Assembly (NCBI GenBank): GCA_016712465.1
Contig: JADJQZ010000001.1
Coordinates: forward strand, 5,084,001 to 5,148,000
Source: Candidatus Obscuribacter sp.
GTDB taxonomy: Bacteria > Cyanobacteriota > Vampirovibrionia > Obscuribacterales > Obscuribacteraceae
Length of the DNA: 64,000 bases
Direction: 5' to 3'
Part shown: in pieces, positions 33,970 through 41,965 of the stretch
Position numbering within the stretch: position 1 is the first letter of the stretch
How the letters are laid out: every line of letters begins with the position of its first letter
Notes under the pieces: generated by a model
The model's database searches: none
Told to the model about the DNA's origin: nothing
What the model saw: the letters and a program-made list of their open reading frames with translations, nothing else
Made by a program: the position numbers and the translations under genes

Positions 33970-34932
33970 GTGTTTTCGAAAGTCAACGTCGACATAGTCA
34001 AATACAGAAAGATCTGGTTGGGCATCTCGCTCCTGATTACAATCCCGGGAGTGCTGGGCATCATCGCCTGCATGTCCAAGTACCATGCACCGCTCAAGCC
34101 TGGCATCGACTTCACCGGCGGTTCCATTCTGCAATACCAGTTCGATAAACCGACAAGCCTCGAATCTGTTCATAAAGTTCTGGAAGACTGCGGCTTCCAT
34201 GGCTCCCAGGTGCAGCAAGCCACGATTTCCGGACAGGAAGCAGTGGTGATGCGCACCAAATCTATTGATACGGAAGCCCAGAAAGCAGCCCTGGATAAAA
34301 AGCTGACGGAAGAGTTGGGCACATTCAAAGCTATCTCGGTAGACAAAGTCACCGCCACCATCGGACCGGAGCTACTCTCCAACGGACTTATCGCACTTCT
34401 GGTTACCTTCGGCGGCATGGTGGCCTATATCAGTTATCGCTTCAAGTTCGACTACGCCGCCTGCGCCATCGCCGCCCTGGCCCACGATATCATGGTGCTG
34501 GTAGGCATCTTCGCCCTGCTCGGCTATTTCGTGGGCACCGAAGTAGACAGCTTGTTCATATCTGCCGTACTGACGGTTATAGGCTTCTCCGTTCACGACA
34601 CGATTGTGGTCTTCGACAGGATTCGTGAGAACGCCAAATATGTGGGCAATAAAGTAATTGATCCGGTAAGCAAAGTCGAGTACAAAAGAACTTTTGGCGA
34701 TATTGCCAATGACAGCGTCAACCAGACCCTGGCCAGATCAATTTACACATCTTTGACCGTTATCATTACCTTGCTCGCCCTCTACCTGCTGGGCGGCGTC
34801 ACCACCAAAGATTTCGTGCTGGCCATGCTCATCGGCATTATTTCCGGCACCTACTCCTCCATCTTCAACGCCAGTTGCCTGCTCGTCTGGTGGAGAGAGC
34901 AAAAATCAACAAGCAAACCCAGACCAGCCTGA
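33970..34932 (+). CDS. secF: Protein translocase subunit SecF
   Basis: A 320-residue partner of SecD. Features are KPGIDFTGGSILQYQF after the first membrane segment and a five-segment block with VLTVIGFSVHDTIVVFDRIREN and NQTLARSIYTSLT, the family hallmarks. It starts at GTG 33970 immediately after the secD stop, showing translational coupling. The C-terminus ends in a basic, cytosolic tail. An MshEN-like small gene begins 11 bases downstream, so the operon continues. Confidence 0.96.
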   Translation: MFSKVNVDIVKYRKIWLGISLLITIPGVLGIIACMSKYHAPLKPGIDFTGGSILQYQFDKPTSLESVHKVLEDCGFHGSQVQQATISGQEAVVMRTKSIDTEAQKAALDKKLTEELGTFKAISVDKVTATIGPELLSNGLIALLVTFGGMVAYISYRFKFDYAACAIAALAHDIMVLVGIFALLGYFVGTEVDSLFISAVLTVIGFSVHDTIVVFDRIRENAKYVGNKVIDPVSKVEYKRTFGDIANDSVNQTLARSIYTSLTVIITLLALYLLGGVTTKDFVLAMLIGIISGTYSSIFNASCLLVWWREQKSTSKPRPA

Positions 34933-34943
34933 GAGATAGCGAA

Positions 34944-35228
34944 ATGTCAAACAACGAAAACATGTCGGAAGACCAGAAATGGGAACTTCTCACCCGCTCG
35001 GAAAAGCTTGGTGAGGTCTTATTGAAGCGCGGTAAATTGACGTTGCAGCAGCTTGAAGACTTGATTAAAGAGCAAGAGCGCACCGAATCACCCCTGGGCG
35101 AACTCATTTTGGCCAAAGGCTGGATGACCAGACAGGAGCTGCTCTCGGCCCTCGATCTACAACACAAGACCGACCAGGCCATTATCGATTCCCTTACCGA
35201 AATGATCCAGCGCAATAACGAAGGCTGA
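34944..35228 (+). CDS. Stand-alone MshEN-like (GspE/PilB N-terminal) domain protein
   Basis: A 94-residue soluble protein. Residues 21-44 (KLGEVLLKRGKLTLQQL...EQ) and 50-73 (PLGELILAKGWMTRQEL...LQ) are two copies of a 24-residue motif separated by exactly five residues (ERTES). This 24-5-24 arrangement is the known c-di-GMP-binding fold of MshEN domains, normally at the N-terminus of type II secretion or pilus ATPases. Here it is free-standing. The first residue of each motif is Lys and Pro rather than the common Arg, so binding strength is uncertain. It lies between secF (11 bases) and an SDR gene whose ATG overlaps its TGA. It may be a diffusible c-di-GMP receptor. Confidence 0.75.
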   Translation: MSNNENMSEDQKWELLTRSEKLGEVLLKRGKLTLQQLEDLIKEQERTESPLGELILAKGWMTRQELLSALDLQHKTDQAIIDSLTEMIQRNNEG

Positions 35229-36022
35229 TGGCTGCCGCCCCTGAGCCCACGGCAGTAATCACCGGCGCTGCCTCAGGTATAGGTCGGGCCACCGCCCTGG
35301 CTTACCTGGCATCAGGCTGCAACGTAGTAGCCGTGGATATTGACGAAAACGGTCTGAAAAAGCTCTCGAAAGAAGCGGCAGCTTCCATGAACAGCCAGGT
35401 CGGCCTGGAGATTCTCGCCGCGGACATAGCCGACCCGGTCACAGCCAGGCGCACCCAGGCCCTTTCTAAGCGAGCCTTCGGTGGCATCGACTATCTCTTC
35501 AACAATGCCGGCAACGAATTCATCGCCCCGCTGATGGAAACCGAAGAGGCTGACTGGGACAGAGTAATCGACACCAATCTCAAAGGCACCTATCTAATCA
35601 CTCGGGCTTGCCTGGAACTGATGCTTGAGGCCGGGCGAGGAGTTATCACCAATAACGCATCCGATGCCGGCCTGCGCGGCATCAAACTAAACGCCGCCTA
35701 CAGCACATCCAAGGCCGGCATCATTCACCTCACCCGTTCCCTGGCCCTCGACTATACAGGTAAAGGCATACGCAGCAATTGCATCTGCCCCGGCTGCATC
35801 CGCACACCGCTTTGCGAGAGATTCAATGCCGAAGTAGGCGCAAGGAAAGGGAAAAGCGGCGAAGAAGTGCTGCAAGAATTCGTGCAAGAGAATATCCCCA
35901 TGGCTAGAGTAGGTACACCGGAAGAAGTGGCAGCCGTAGTGCTTTTCCTCTCTTCCCCTGCCGCCAGCTACATCAGTGGTGCAATAATTCCTATAGACGG
36001 CGGACTGACGGCCGGTATGTAA
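35228..36022 (+). CDS. Short-chain dehydrogenase/reductase
   Basis: A 264-residue classical SDR: cofactor loop TGAASGIGRA (about residues 12-21), acidic residue after the second strand (VDIDENG, suggesting NAD(H)), LFNNAGNE, catalytic Ser in NNASDAG and YSTSKAG with Tyr and Lys, then CPGCIRTPL and the C-terminal GAIIPIDGGLTAG. It resembles FabG-type and sugar/steroid-type dehydrogenases; the substrate is not defined. The ATG overlaps the preceding stop by one base (TGATG), so translation is coupled to the MshEN-like protein. Confidence 0.88.
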   Translation: MAAAPEPTAVITGAASGIGRATALAYLASGCNVVAVDIDENGLKKLSKEAAASMNSQVGLEILAADIADPVTARRTQALSKRAFGGIDYLFNNAGNEFIAPLMETEEADWDRVIDTNLKGTYLITRACLELMLEAGRGVITNNASDAGLRGIKLNAAYSTSKAGIIHLTRSLALDYTGKGIRSNCICPGCIRTPLCERFNAEVGARKGKSGEEVLQEFVQENIPMARVGTPEEVAAVVLFLSSPAASYISGAIIPIDGGLTAGM

Positions 36023-36040
36023 GCCGCATCGAGGGGGCCT

Positions 36041-37402
36041 ATGTCCATCCACAAAGCGCGAGCCCTGCTTCTTTACGATCAAAAAAACTATCAAAATGCC
36101 ATTTCCGAATTCCGCCAGGCCCTCAAGGAAGACCCTGAAGACTCGCAGGCACACAGACTTCTGGCCATGTCGCTTTCCCTTGAGGGGCAGCACAAAGAGG
36201 CTATTCGAGAAATTAAGTACCTGCTCGGCAAGTATCCAAACGATGAGGATGTTTTGCATGTTGCCGGGCTTATACACTTCAACAACAAACGGGACGGTGA
36301 CGCTGAAAAATTCATCAAAGCCTCCCTGGCTATCTTTCCCGACCACGCCGACGGCCACCTGATTCTCAGTTATATTGCCGAACGCCGTGAAAAGTGGAAG
36401 CAGATGCGCGACCACGCCCAGGCCGCTCTCAATCTGGAACCGGAGCATGTTAGAGCCTTAATCGCTCTAGCCAGAGCCAAGAGTGAACTATCCGACCAGA
36501 AAGGGGCCCGGCTCGCCCTGGAAAGCGCTCTGGCCATAGAACCAAATGATGCCCAGGCCCATGCGCATCTGGGCAGGCTGCTCCTTGATCTGGGGGATCG
36601 AACCGGGGCAAGAGAACATCTGCGCGAATCTCTACGCCTGGATCCTAATTGCAGCGATGCCCTGGAAGGTTTTATAGAATCTTTGAGAGCCAAGAATATT
36701 TTCTATTTCTGGTTCATCAGCTTCGTCTGGGCCATGACTCGCGGTCCGGCCAGATTCATAGCGTTTTTGCGCATCGGGCATCCAATTCTACTGGCACTGG
36801 TGCTCATGTTCTGGCTTTTTGTCTGGACCGTAAGAGAACTGGCCACCCTTTCTCTTCGTTTTGACAAGGATGTACGACATTATCTTCCACCGGATTTCAA
36901 AACTCGCAATACCAGAAATCTGATTGTCATAGGCTGTATCTTCGGCTTTTTCATCGGCATGGGCGCCTATAGCGATTATCAAAAGGTAAATCAGATCAAG
37001 AGCCTGAAACTATTAAGCACAGCCAGAGACCAGAGCAAAGCAAAAGAAGTAGAAGGGGAGCTGTTCGACAAAGCTTACAAGGAATTCGTCAGCTCCTCCT
37101 TTTCCTTCATCTTTGATCTCGATGAGCTAAATGCAATTTACGACTATGAACTGAAACAAAGGCCGCAGAACAAATATCGCCTGGCCCTGATTGCCCTCTG
37201 GCTGGGCATGGAAAGCAGAGGTCGGGTAGTGAGAGGAGATGAAGTGGTTTACTTCAAACAAGCCCTTAGCCTGGCTAATGAAATCGGCGACCGCAATCTG
37301 TCGGCTTATGTACAAGCCCAAATTGCTTATAGCCAGGGCAAAACAAATGAGCAACCCGGTCAACCCAAGTGGCTTTCCGCAAAGCAGGCAAATTTAGACT
37401 AA
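36041..37402 (+). CDS. Membrane-anchored TPR protein
   Basis: A 453-residue protein with about six TPR repeats in the first 210 residues (RALLLYDQKNYQNAISEFRQAL, then HVRALIALARAKSELSDQ and LGRLLLDLGDRTGAREHL). Two membrane segments follow (about 245-270 with ILLALVLMFWLFVW, and about 290-312 with IGCIFGFFIGMGAY), then a C-terminal region of about 140 residues. With an even number of segments both ends should be on the same side, probably cytosolic. GAGGGGG precedes ATG 36041. The gene follows the SDR by 18 bases, and its stop abuts the stop of the convergent protease gene. A scaffold role is likely, the partner unknown. Confidence 0.75.
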   Translation: MSIHKARALLLYDQKNYQNAISEFRQALKEDPEDSQAHRLLAMSLSLEGQHKEAIREIKYLLGKYPNDEDVLHVAGLIHFNNKRDGDAEKFIKASLAIFPDHADGHLILSYIAERREKWKQMRDHAQAALNLEPEHVRALIALARAKSELSDQKGARLALESALAIEPNDAQAHAHLGRLLLDLGDRTGAREHLRESLRLDPNCSDALEGFIESLRAKNIFYFWFISFVWAMTRGPARFIAFLRIGHPILLALVLMFWLFVWTVRELATLSLRFDKDVRHYLPPDFKTRNTRNLIVIGCIFGFFIGMGAYSDYQKVNQIKSLKLLSTARDQSKAKEVEGELFDKAYKEFVSSSFSFIFDLDELNAIYDYELKQRPQNKYRLALIALWLGMESRGRVVRGDEVVYFKQALSLANEIGDRNLSAYVQAQIAYSQGKTNEQPGQPKWLSAKQANLD

Positions 37403-38182
37403 CTAGCGCGGAGAGAGTAAGTTACTTCTTGCCGCCAGAAGAAAGCGCCTGATCTCATCAGCATCAATGGCAACTGTGGCAGTCCAACTCTGCTCAGAAC
37501 TATCACTCAAGCGGGAGGGCAGGCGCTGACTGACAAGACCCAAAATCCTGCCATCGGAAGCAATGAGAGGACTACCGGAAGTGCCCGGCGAATCAGGTCT
37601 GGAAAGTAGAGTGACGCCGGCCGAATCACGCACCATCACCTCGGGATGTGCGGCACGCACCGCCGCTCCGCCCACATCGCCATAAGAACTATTACTTTGC
37701 ACGGAAAAGACGGATAACCGTCTCTCCTCCTCATCCGCAGCATAAGCAAGAACAGCCTCGCCCGGTCTGGCTTTTCGCAGATCGTAATAGTTCAAGGAAG
37801 CCGGTCTCACAGAAGTATCACCGGTTTTTGCCACCACCAGAGCCAGATCTAAACCTGAATCCGCATAGACGACCCGCCCCTGGTGCAGCCGTCCCAACTG
37901 CCCTTCTGAGTCATAACCACCAACCAGACGATACTCTTTACCCACCACAATGTGAGCCGCCGTCAGCACCAAGACTTCATCATCTGCTACGGTCAGATCA
38001 GGCAAAAGGGAAGGATCAATGGCTATGCCCCCGCCGGTCTCAAGACCGCCGCTGACATTCATCAACTTCGACTGAGCACTCCTCCAACCGGCAAGCAAAT
38101 CTTGCTCAGTGCCGTTGCCCAGGCAGAGCGATAGATCCTCTTCCGCGAAATAACCTTCCTCATCCTTGTCACAGACTTCCAT
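37403..38182 (-). CDS. Trypsin-like serine peptidase without signal peptide
   Basis: A 259-residue chymotrypsin-fold peptidase (PF13365 type). The triad is visible: TAAH (His77), SGLDLALV (Asp112) and GTSGSP (Ser202). There is no PDZ domain and no hydrophobic export segment. The ATG at 38182 is fixed by GGAGGGG just upstream; the TTG four codons earlier lies within the ribosome site. The acidic N-terminus has two cysteines (4, 20). Related proteins of the Deg/HtrA type are usually periplasmic, so a cytosolic form, or export by another route, is unusual. It is divergent from the RlpA-like gene across 237 bases. Confidence 0.8.
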   Translation of the reverse strand: MEVCDKDEEGYFAEEDLSLCLGNGTEQDLLAGWRSAQSKLMNVSGGLETGGGIAIDPSLLPDLTVADDEVLVLTAAHIVVGKEYRLVGGYDSEGQLGRLHQGRVVYADSGLDLALVVAKTGDTSVRPASLNYYDLRKARPGEAVLAYAADEEERRLSVFSVQSNSSYGDVGGAAVRAAHPEVMVRDSAGVTLLSRPDSPGTSGSPLIASDGRILGLVSQRLPSRLSDSSEQSWTATVAIDADEIRRFLLAARSNLLSPR

Positions 38183-38419
38183 AGGCCCCTCCAACGCTAA
38201 AGACAGAGTAGCGAGGAAAAAGTGACGGTTACATACCCCACGATAGCCTCTGAGCTAAGCCGCCCCCGACTGAGCAATATGTGTAAGTGACCGAACGCAT
38301 GGAATTGTCACAGAGGAAATTTTATCTTGACATCACCGCGATTCGCTCCTCCCCAGGATTTCTAGAGGCGATGAGCAAACTTACCACTGCCAAAAACATT
38401 TAGCTCGAGGTCAAAAATC

Positions 38420-38995
38420 ATGGTTGATCGCGCCGATTCACGCACTTTAGATAGCGCGGAGAGCAAGCTTGCGCTCCCAACGAACAATTTCGATCAGGTC
38501 TTTTCCGCCCAAGATCTGTTTGCCAATGCCACACCGATAAAAGCAGCCCTGGCGGAAACCCAAACTTCCATAGCGAAAACCAGTGCAGCAGATATGCTGA
38601 ACGGCTTTTCTCTGGAGGAGTCTACCCAGTCTATAATTCAGCCGCCCCCCATGTTGATGGCCGAAGCACGTTGCGCCACCGGCTGGGCCACCATATATGG
38701 AACCACAGGCAATCCCATGGCCGACGGCACCCCCTACACCGGGCGCGAGCAGGGAGTGGCCATTGATATGCGCACACCGGTGCTGGATTCTCAATTGGGA
38801 GATCGACTGGTGATCACGAACCTCAATAACAATCGCTCCACCACCCAGATTGCCAGAGACAGGGGCGGCTTTGGAAATCCTAGAGAATACGGCACCCCGG
38901 ATGGACAGCCTCGCCTGGTCGATCTAACCTATGCTGCCGCCAATCGTATCGGCGCCGGTGACATGACACCGGTGAGAGTTTGCAAAGTAGAATAA
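38420..38995 (+). CDS. RlpA-like double-psi beta-barrel protein
   Basis: A 191-residue protein whose C-terminal half (about 85-190) matches RlpA/expansin-type DPBB domains: GWATIYG, a loop with GTPYTG, LGDRLVITNLNNNRST, the catalytic-type Asp in ARDRGGF, and LVDLTYAAANRIGAGD. RlpA proteins cleave glycan strands lacking stem peptides at the division septum. The usual T-A-A-H motif before the LGD strand reads VAIDMRTPV, so an expected His is missing and activity is doubtful. The first 80 residues are Ser/Ala/Thr-rich with no signal peptide, also unusual for a wall enzyme. GAGG precedes ATG 38420. Confidence 0.7.
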   Translation: MVDRADSRTLDSAESKLALPTNNFDQVFSAQDLFANATPIKAALAETQTSIAKTSAADMLNGFSLEESTQSIIQPPPMLMAEARCATGWATIYGTTGNPMADGTPYTGREQGVAIDMRTPVLDSQLGDRLVITNLNNNRSTTQIARDRGGFGNPREYGTPDGQPRLVDLTYAAANRIGAGDMTPVRVCKVE

Positions 38996-39024
38996 TCTGA
39001 TAGAGCGACCGCAGCGGAAATCTT

Positions 39025-39801
39025 TCACCGAGACAAGGCATCCATCAAGCCTTCGATATCTTTGCGCTGCTCCCGGGAAATAAGTATTTCCTTGATGTCG
39101 CTAACTTTCTTATAGCCTGTGGGATATTCAAAATCGCCGGCCTTGTAGGGAGCCCGCCACCATTTTTTGAGATCAAGAGCGGCGTGACCGGCCAGGTTGT
39201 CGCGGGGCAAATCAAACTTGAGCCAGGGAATGGACTTTCGCAACTGCGCCTTGTCGATGCTTTTCTCAGTTACTCTCGCCGGCGCATAGGTTCTAAACGA
39301 GCGGACCAGAACAAACTGAGAGCGAGGCAGATTGAAAAACCGGGAAACAAGCATGGCGCACTGAGGCGAAGTCTTCAATTCAACCGGTGTCCAGACCTTT
39401 GTATTGTCGGCAAAACGACAAATCTTGCAGCGCAGACCCTTGAGGCTTTCCTCACCGACCACAGTGTAATCGGAGACGGATAAAGGGATGTTCTTACCCG
39501 CAATGGCTAGCGAACCAGGATTAAAGGCGGGGAGGGAGCCGGTCCACTCTTCCTTCAGGGAGCGATTGAAACAACTAACCCGCCACTGCGGTGCCTTTGC
39601 CAGAGTTACCACACCGGAGCTGAGACTCTCAACTTTGATGGCTTCCTTAGCCACGTAGAAACGATACAAACCGGAGCCGAAATGCTCACATTCAAAAATC
39701 CAAACCGGCTCAGTTTCAGCCCATGCAGTGCAAATACCGGCCAGCACAAAGACCGCAAACAAGAAAGGCAGAAGCCGGCGTAATTTCAAACCCTTCAATG
39801 G
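39025..39801 (-). CDS. Secreted protein of unknown function
   Basis: Not a recognised family. ATG 39801 gives 258 residues with a clear signal peptide (PLKGLKLRRLLPFLFAVFVL..., cut after AWA near residue 28). A TTG start 45 bases upstream would bury the signal. The mature chain is beta-rich with aromatic residues (VWIFECEHFGSGLYRFYV) and four Cys (FECEHF, VSCFNR, CKIC), and ends in a charged helical tail (REQRKDIEGLMDALSR). The first part resembles outer-membrane-lipoprotein-sorting type proteins (LolA/LolB-like pattern), but this is too weak to name. The stop lies 29 bases from the convergent RlpA-like gene's end. Confidence 0.55.
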   Translation of the reverse strand, partial: PLKGLKLRRLLPFLFAVFVLAGICTAWAETEPVWIFECEHFGSGLYRFYVAKEAIKVESLSSGVVTLAKAPQWRVSCFNRSLKEEWTGSLPAFNPGSLAIAGKNIPLSVSDYTVVGEESLKGLRCKICRFADNTKVWTPVELKTSPQCAMLVSRFFNLPRSQFVLVRSFRTYAPARVTEKSIDKAQLRKSIPWLKFDLPRDNLAGHAALDLKKWWRAPYKAGDFEYPTGYKKVSDIKEILISREQRKDIEGLMDALSR

Positions 39802-39945
39802 CATCACCGGAAGTAGAGCAGACCCAGGTACTAGCCTAGCAAACAAAACGCCGCCCGGCTATGACCGCTCAACTTCTCGATCCCGCGCCGGGGAAAAGGC
39901 ACCGGGTTTTGCCGAGGGCATCCTGGAATAATCCATAAAGAAAGC

Positions 39946-40281
39946 CTACTTTTTGCTGCTATATACGTGCATCTCGATTTCTTGCAGGGTAGCCATGCCA
40001 TCTTGCACATTCTCTTCAATCACAGCTAGAAAGCCGCGAATCTTCTCATCCGTATCCATGAACTCAATCACCATGGGTAAATTGGTGGACAGGTCGAGAA
40101 TTTTAGCCGTATGCAAGGTGGAGTGCGAACCAAAACCCATCAGACCGCGAAACACGGTAGCACCGGCGATACCATAGCTCTTCGCCTCTTTGACCAGCCA
40201 TTCATACATGGGTATCTTGCCCTTGCGGTCGGTTTCACCGACAAAGACCTTCAGTAAAAGCCCCTTACCTGTTGTTGCCAC
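39946..40281 (-). CDS. DUF190 PII-like protein linked to FluC
   Basis: A 111-residue DUF190 member: KVFVGETDRKGKIPMYEWLV, GIAGATVFRGLMGFG and LPMVIEFMDTDEKI are the signature segments. DUF190 proteins have a PII-like ferredoxin fold and are commonly encoded with CrcB/FluC, as here. They are thought to sense nucleotides or regulate the channel, but this is unproven. GTG 40281 follows GGGGGGA. The gene comes 41 bases after the fluoride channel gene in the same direction. Confidence 0.87.
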   Translation of the reverse strand: MATTGKGLLLKVFVGETDRKGKIPMYEWLVKEAKSYGIAGATVFRGLMGFGSHSTLHTAKILDLSTNLPMVIEFMDTDEKIRGFLAVIEENVQDGMATLQEIEMHVYSSKK

Positions 40282-40322
40282 CGGCGTCCCCCCATTGCAA
40301 AACCAAACTAAGCTAAACTAAA

Positions 40323-40697
40323 TTAGACCAACTTCGCCAGCACCATGCCCAACCAGACGAAGAGTAAACCCAGCACCACTTGCGAAACAGCATTGAAGGC
40401 CGCCAGCAGAAACTCCCCGTCTTTAATGAGTTGCACAGTCTCATAACCGAAGCTGGAAAAGGTGGTAAAGCCGCCCAGGAAGCCCACCGTAAGAAACAAG
40501 CGGGTGTCGCCTTGCAGGGCAATTCTTGTTTCAGCCAACTGGGCAATCATGCCAATTAAAAGGCAACCAAGCATATTTACAAAATAGGTGCCCACGGGAA
40601 AACTCAAGGTGGGCAGAAGCTTCTGCAAGGTAGTGGAGGAAAGGTAGCGACAGACACCACCAAGACCCGCTCCAAGAAAGACAATCAAAAACTGCAT
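40323..40697 (-). CDS. crcB: Fluoride-specific ion channel FluC/CrcB
   Basis: Fluc channels form antiparallel dimers in the inner membrane and let fluoride leak out of the cell. The 124-residue, four-segment protein has GAGLGGVCRYL, GTYFVNMLGC with the conserved Asn41, and GFLGGFTTFSSF with the pore Phe/Thr residues. It is a single-gene homodimer type. A TATAAT lies 26 bases before the ATG on the minus strand; no fluoride riboswitch fits between it and queG. Followed by DUF190. Confidence 0.94.
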   Translation of the reverse strand: MQFLIVFLGAGLGGVCRYLSSTTLQKLLPTLSFPVGTYFVNMLGCLLIGMIAQLAETRIALQGDTRLFLTVGFLGGFTTFSSFGYETVQLIKDGEFLLAAFNAVSQVVLGLLFVWLGMVLAKLV

Positions 40698-40723
40698 GGC
40701 AACTTCCGCATTAAACTGCCGCT

Positions 40724-40729
40724 ATTATA
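40724..40729 (-). promoter_or_regulatory. Probable -10 box for the crcB-DUF190 pair
   Basis: A consensus TATAAT on the minus strand lies between the queG stop and the crcB ATG. The -35 region would fall inside the end of queG and shows no good match. Confidence 0.35.
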
Positions 40730-40732
40730 GCT

Positions 40733-41887
40733 TTATTCACCCTCTAAATAACCAACCACAGCCTGCCTCAACCCAGTGCTCTTGATGCGGGGCAGAAAGC
40801 GCTCCACTAGAGCCACTGGCTTATCACGGCCCTGGCAGAGAGCCCAGGCGGCATGCTCAAGCAACATTTCATCCTCTTCGCTCTCCAGATAAGCAGCAAG
40901 CCTGTGCCGAAGATAAGCAAGCTCTACCTTGCCGCCCCTCAGTTTATTGCCGAGAACCACCAGAGCATTGCGACGTAAGCCTCTCAGCTTGGGGCGACGC
41001 AAGGGCGAATTGAGAAAGCGCGCCCGAAATTCCTCTTCGGATACTGCATCGAAAAGTCCTAACAGATCAAGATAATGGCCTGCCCCGCGCTCCGGTTTGA
41101 ACTCCGGCCAGGGTGAGGCAACGGGCTTACTGTTATAGGGGCAGACATCCTGGCAGATATCGCAGCCAAAGACCCAATCGCCCAGGCCGGCGCGCATTGC
41201 TGGAGCAATCCCGCCCTTATTCTCAATCGTCAGGTAGGAGAGGCAGGCATTGGCGTCCACTACATAGCCACTACCCTCGGTGGCAGGCACTATGGCGCCG
41301 GTGGGACAGGCAGTGCCGCAGCGGAAGCAATCGCCGCAGGTGCCGACATAGGGTTCGTCCGGCTCTAAATCAAGGTCGAGGAAGAGTTCGCCTATGAGGT
41401 TATAGCTGCCCGACAACTTGGGGCCGATGATGAGGGTGTGCTTGCCCACAAAACCAAGCCCATGACGGGCCGCCAGCGCTTGCTCGAAGAGGGCGGCGTC
41501 GTCGGTGACGGCGCGCCGGGAAAGGGGATGCCCCACTTCCTTTTCGATGAGGGCGAATAGATCTCGCAACTTGGCCCGCAGCACATTGTGATAATCAAGC
41601 CCCACCGCATAACCGGCCACACGCCCCCAGACCATGTTCTCGGGCGGCGGTGGCGGGCTGTTGTAATAATTGACGGATACTATAAGAATCGAACGGGCGG
41701 GGGCAAAGGTCATTGAGGGTGTGACTCGCCTTTGCGGGTCTCGTTTCAAATACTCCATATCGGCACTGAAGCCGCGCTCCAGCCAGGCACTGTAAGTATC
41801 CAGCGCCTCGGGCATAGGCGCCGGTGATGCCACCACCAGGCGGTTGAAACCCAGGGACAGGGCCAGTTCTCTAATTCTTTCCTTCAA
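40733..41887 (-). CDS. queG: Epoxyqueuosine reductase QueG
   Basis: QueG reduces epoxyqueuosine to queuosine at position 34 of tRNAs, the last step of the pathway, using cobalamin and two [4Fe-4S] clusters. The 384-residue protein has the N-terminal cobalamin-binding reductase part (ILIVSVNYYNSPPPP), the two cluster motifs GDCFRCGTACPTGAI and GCDICQDVCPYN, and C-terminal HEAT-like repeats (LRRNALVVLGNKL, LEHAAWALCQG). The only suitable start is TTG 41887. queA, an earlier enzyme of the same pathway, lies 0.9 kb away on the other strand. Confidence 0.95.
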   Translation of the reverse strand: MKERIRELALSLGFNRLVVASPAPMPEALDTYSAWLERGFSADMEYLKRDPQRRVTPSMTFAPARSILIVSVNYYNSPPPPPENMVWGRVAGYAVGLDYHNVLRAKLRDLFALIEKEVGHPLSRRAVTDDAALFEQALAARHGLGFVGKHTLIIGPKLSGSYNLIGELFLDLDLEPDEPYVGTCGDCFRCGTACPTGAIVPATEGSGYVVDANACLSYLTIENKGGIAPAMRAGLGDWVFGCDICQDVCPYNSKPVASPWPEFKPERGAGHYLDLLGLFDAVSEEEFRARFLNSPLRRPKLRGLRRNALVVLGNKLRGGKVELAYLRHRLAAYLESEEDEMLLEHAAWALCQGRDKPVALVERFLPRIKSTGLRQAVVGYLEGE

Positions 41888-41940
41888 TCAGCTTCAGCCC
41901 CAAAATGTTGCTTAAATAGTAGCAAAGCCGGAAGGCGTTT

Positions 41941-41946
41941 TATAAT
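41941..41946 (+). promoter_or_regulatory. -10 box fixing the start of the secreted-protein/queA operon
   Basis: A consensus TATAAT ends 19 bases before ATG 41966 and overlaps the earlier ATG 41945, which therefore cannot be the translation start if the box is used. No strong -35 is seen at 17 bases. Confidence 0.5.
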
Positions 41947-41965
41947 GTGGCAGAGGAAATGCAAA

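Noticed and set aside
40698..40732. Fluoride riboswitch upstream of crcB
   Set aside because: Only 35 bases are available and the conserved crcB-motif elements are not present.
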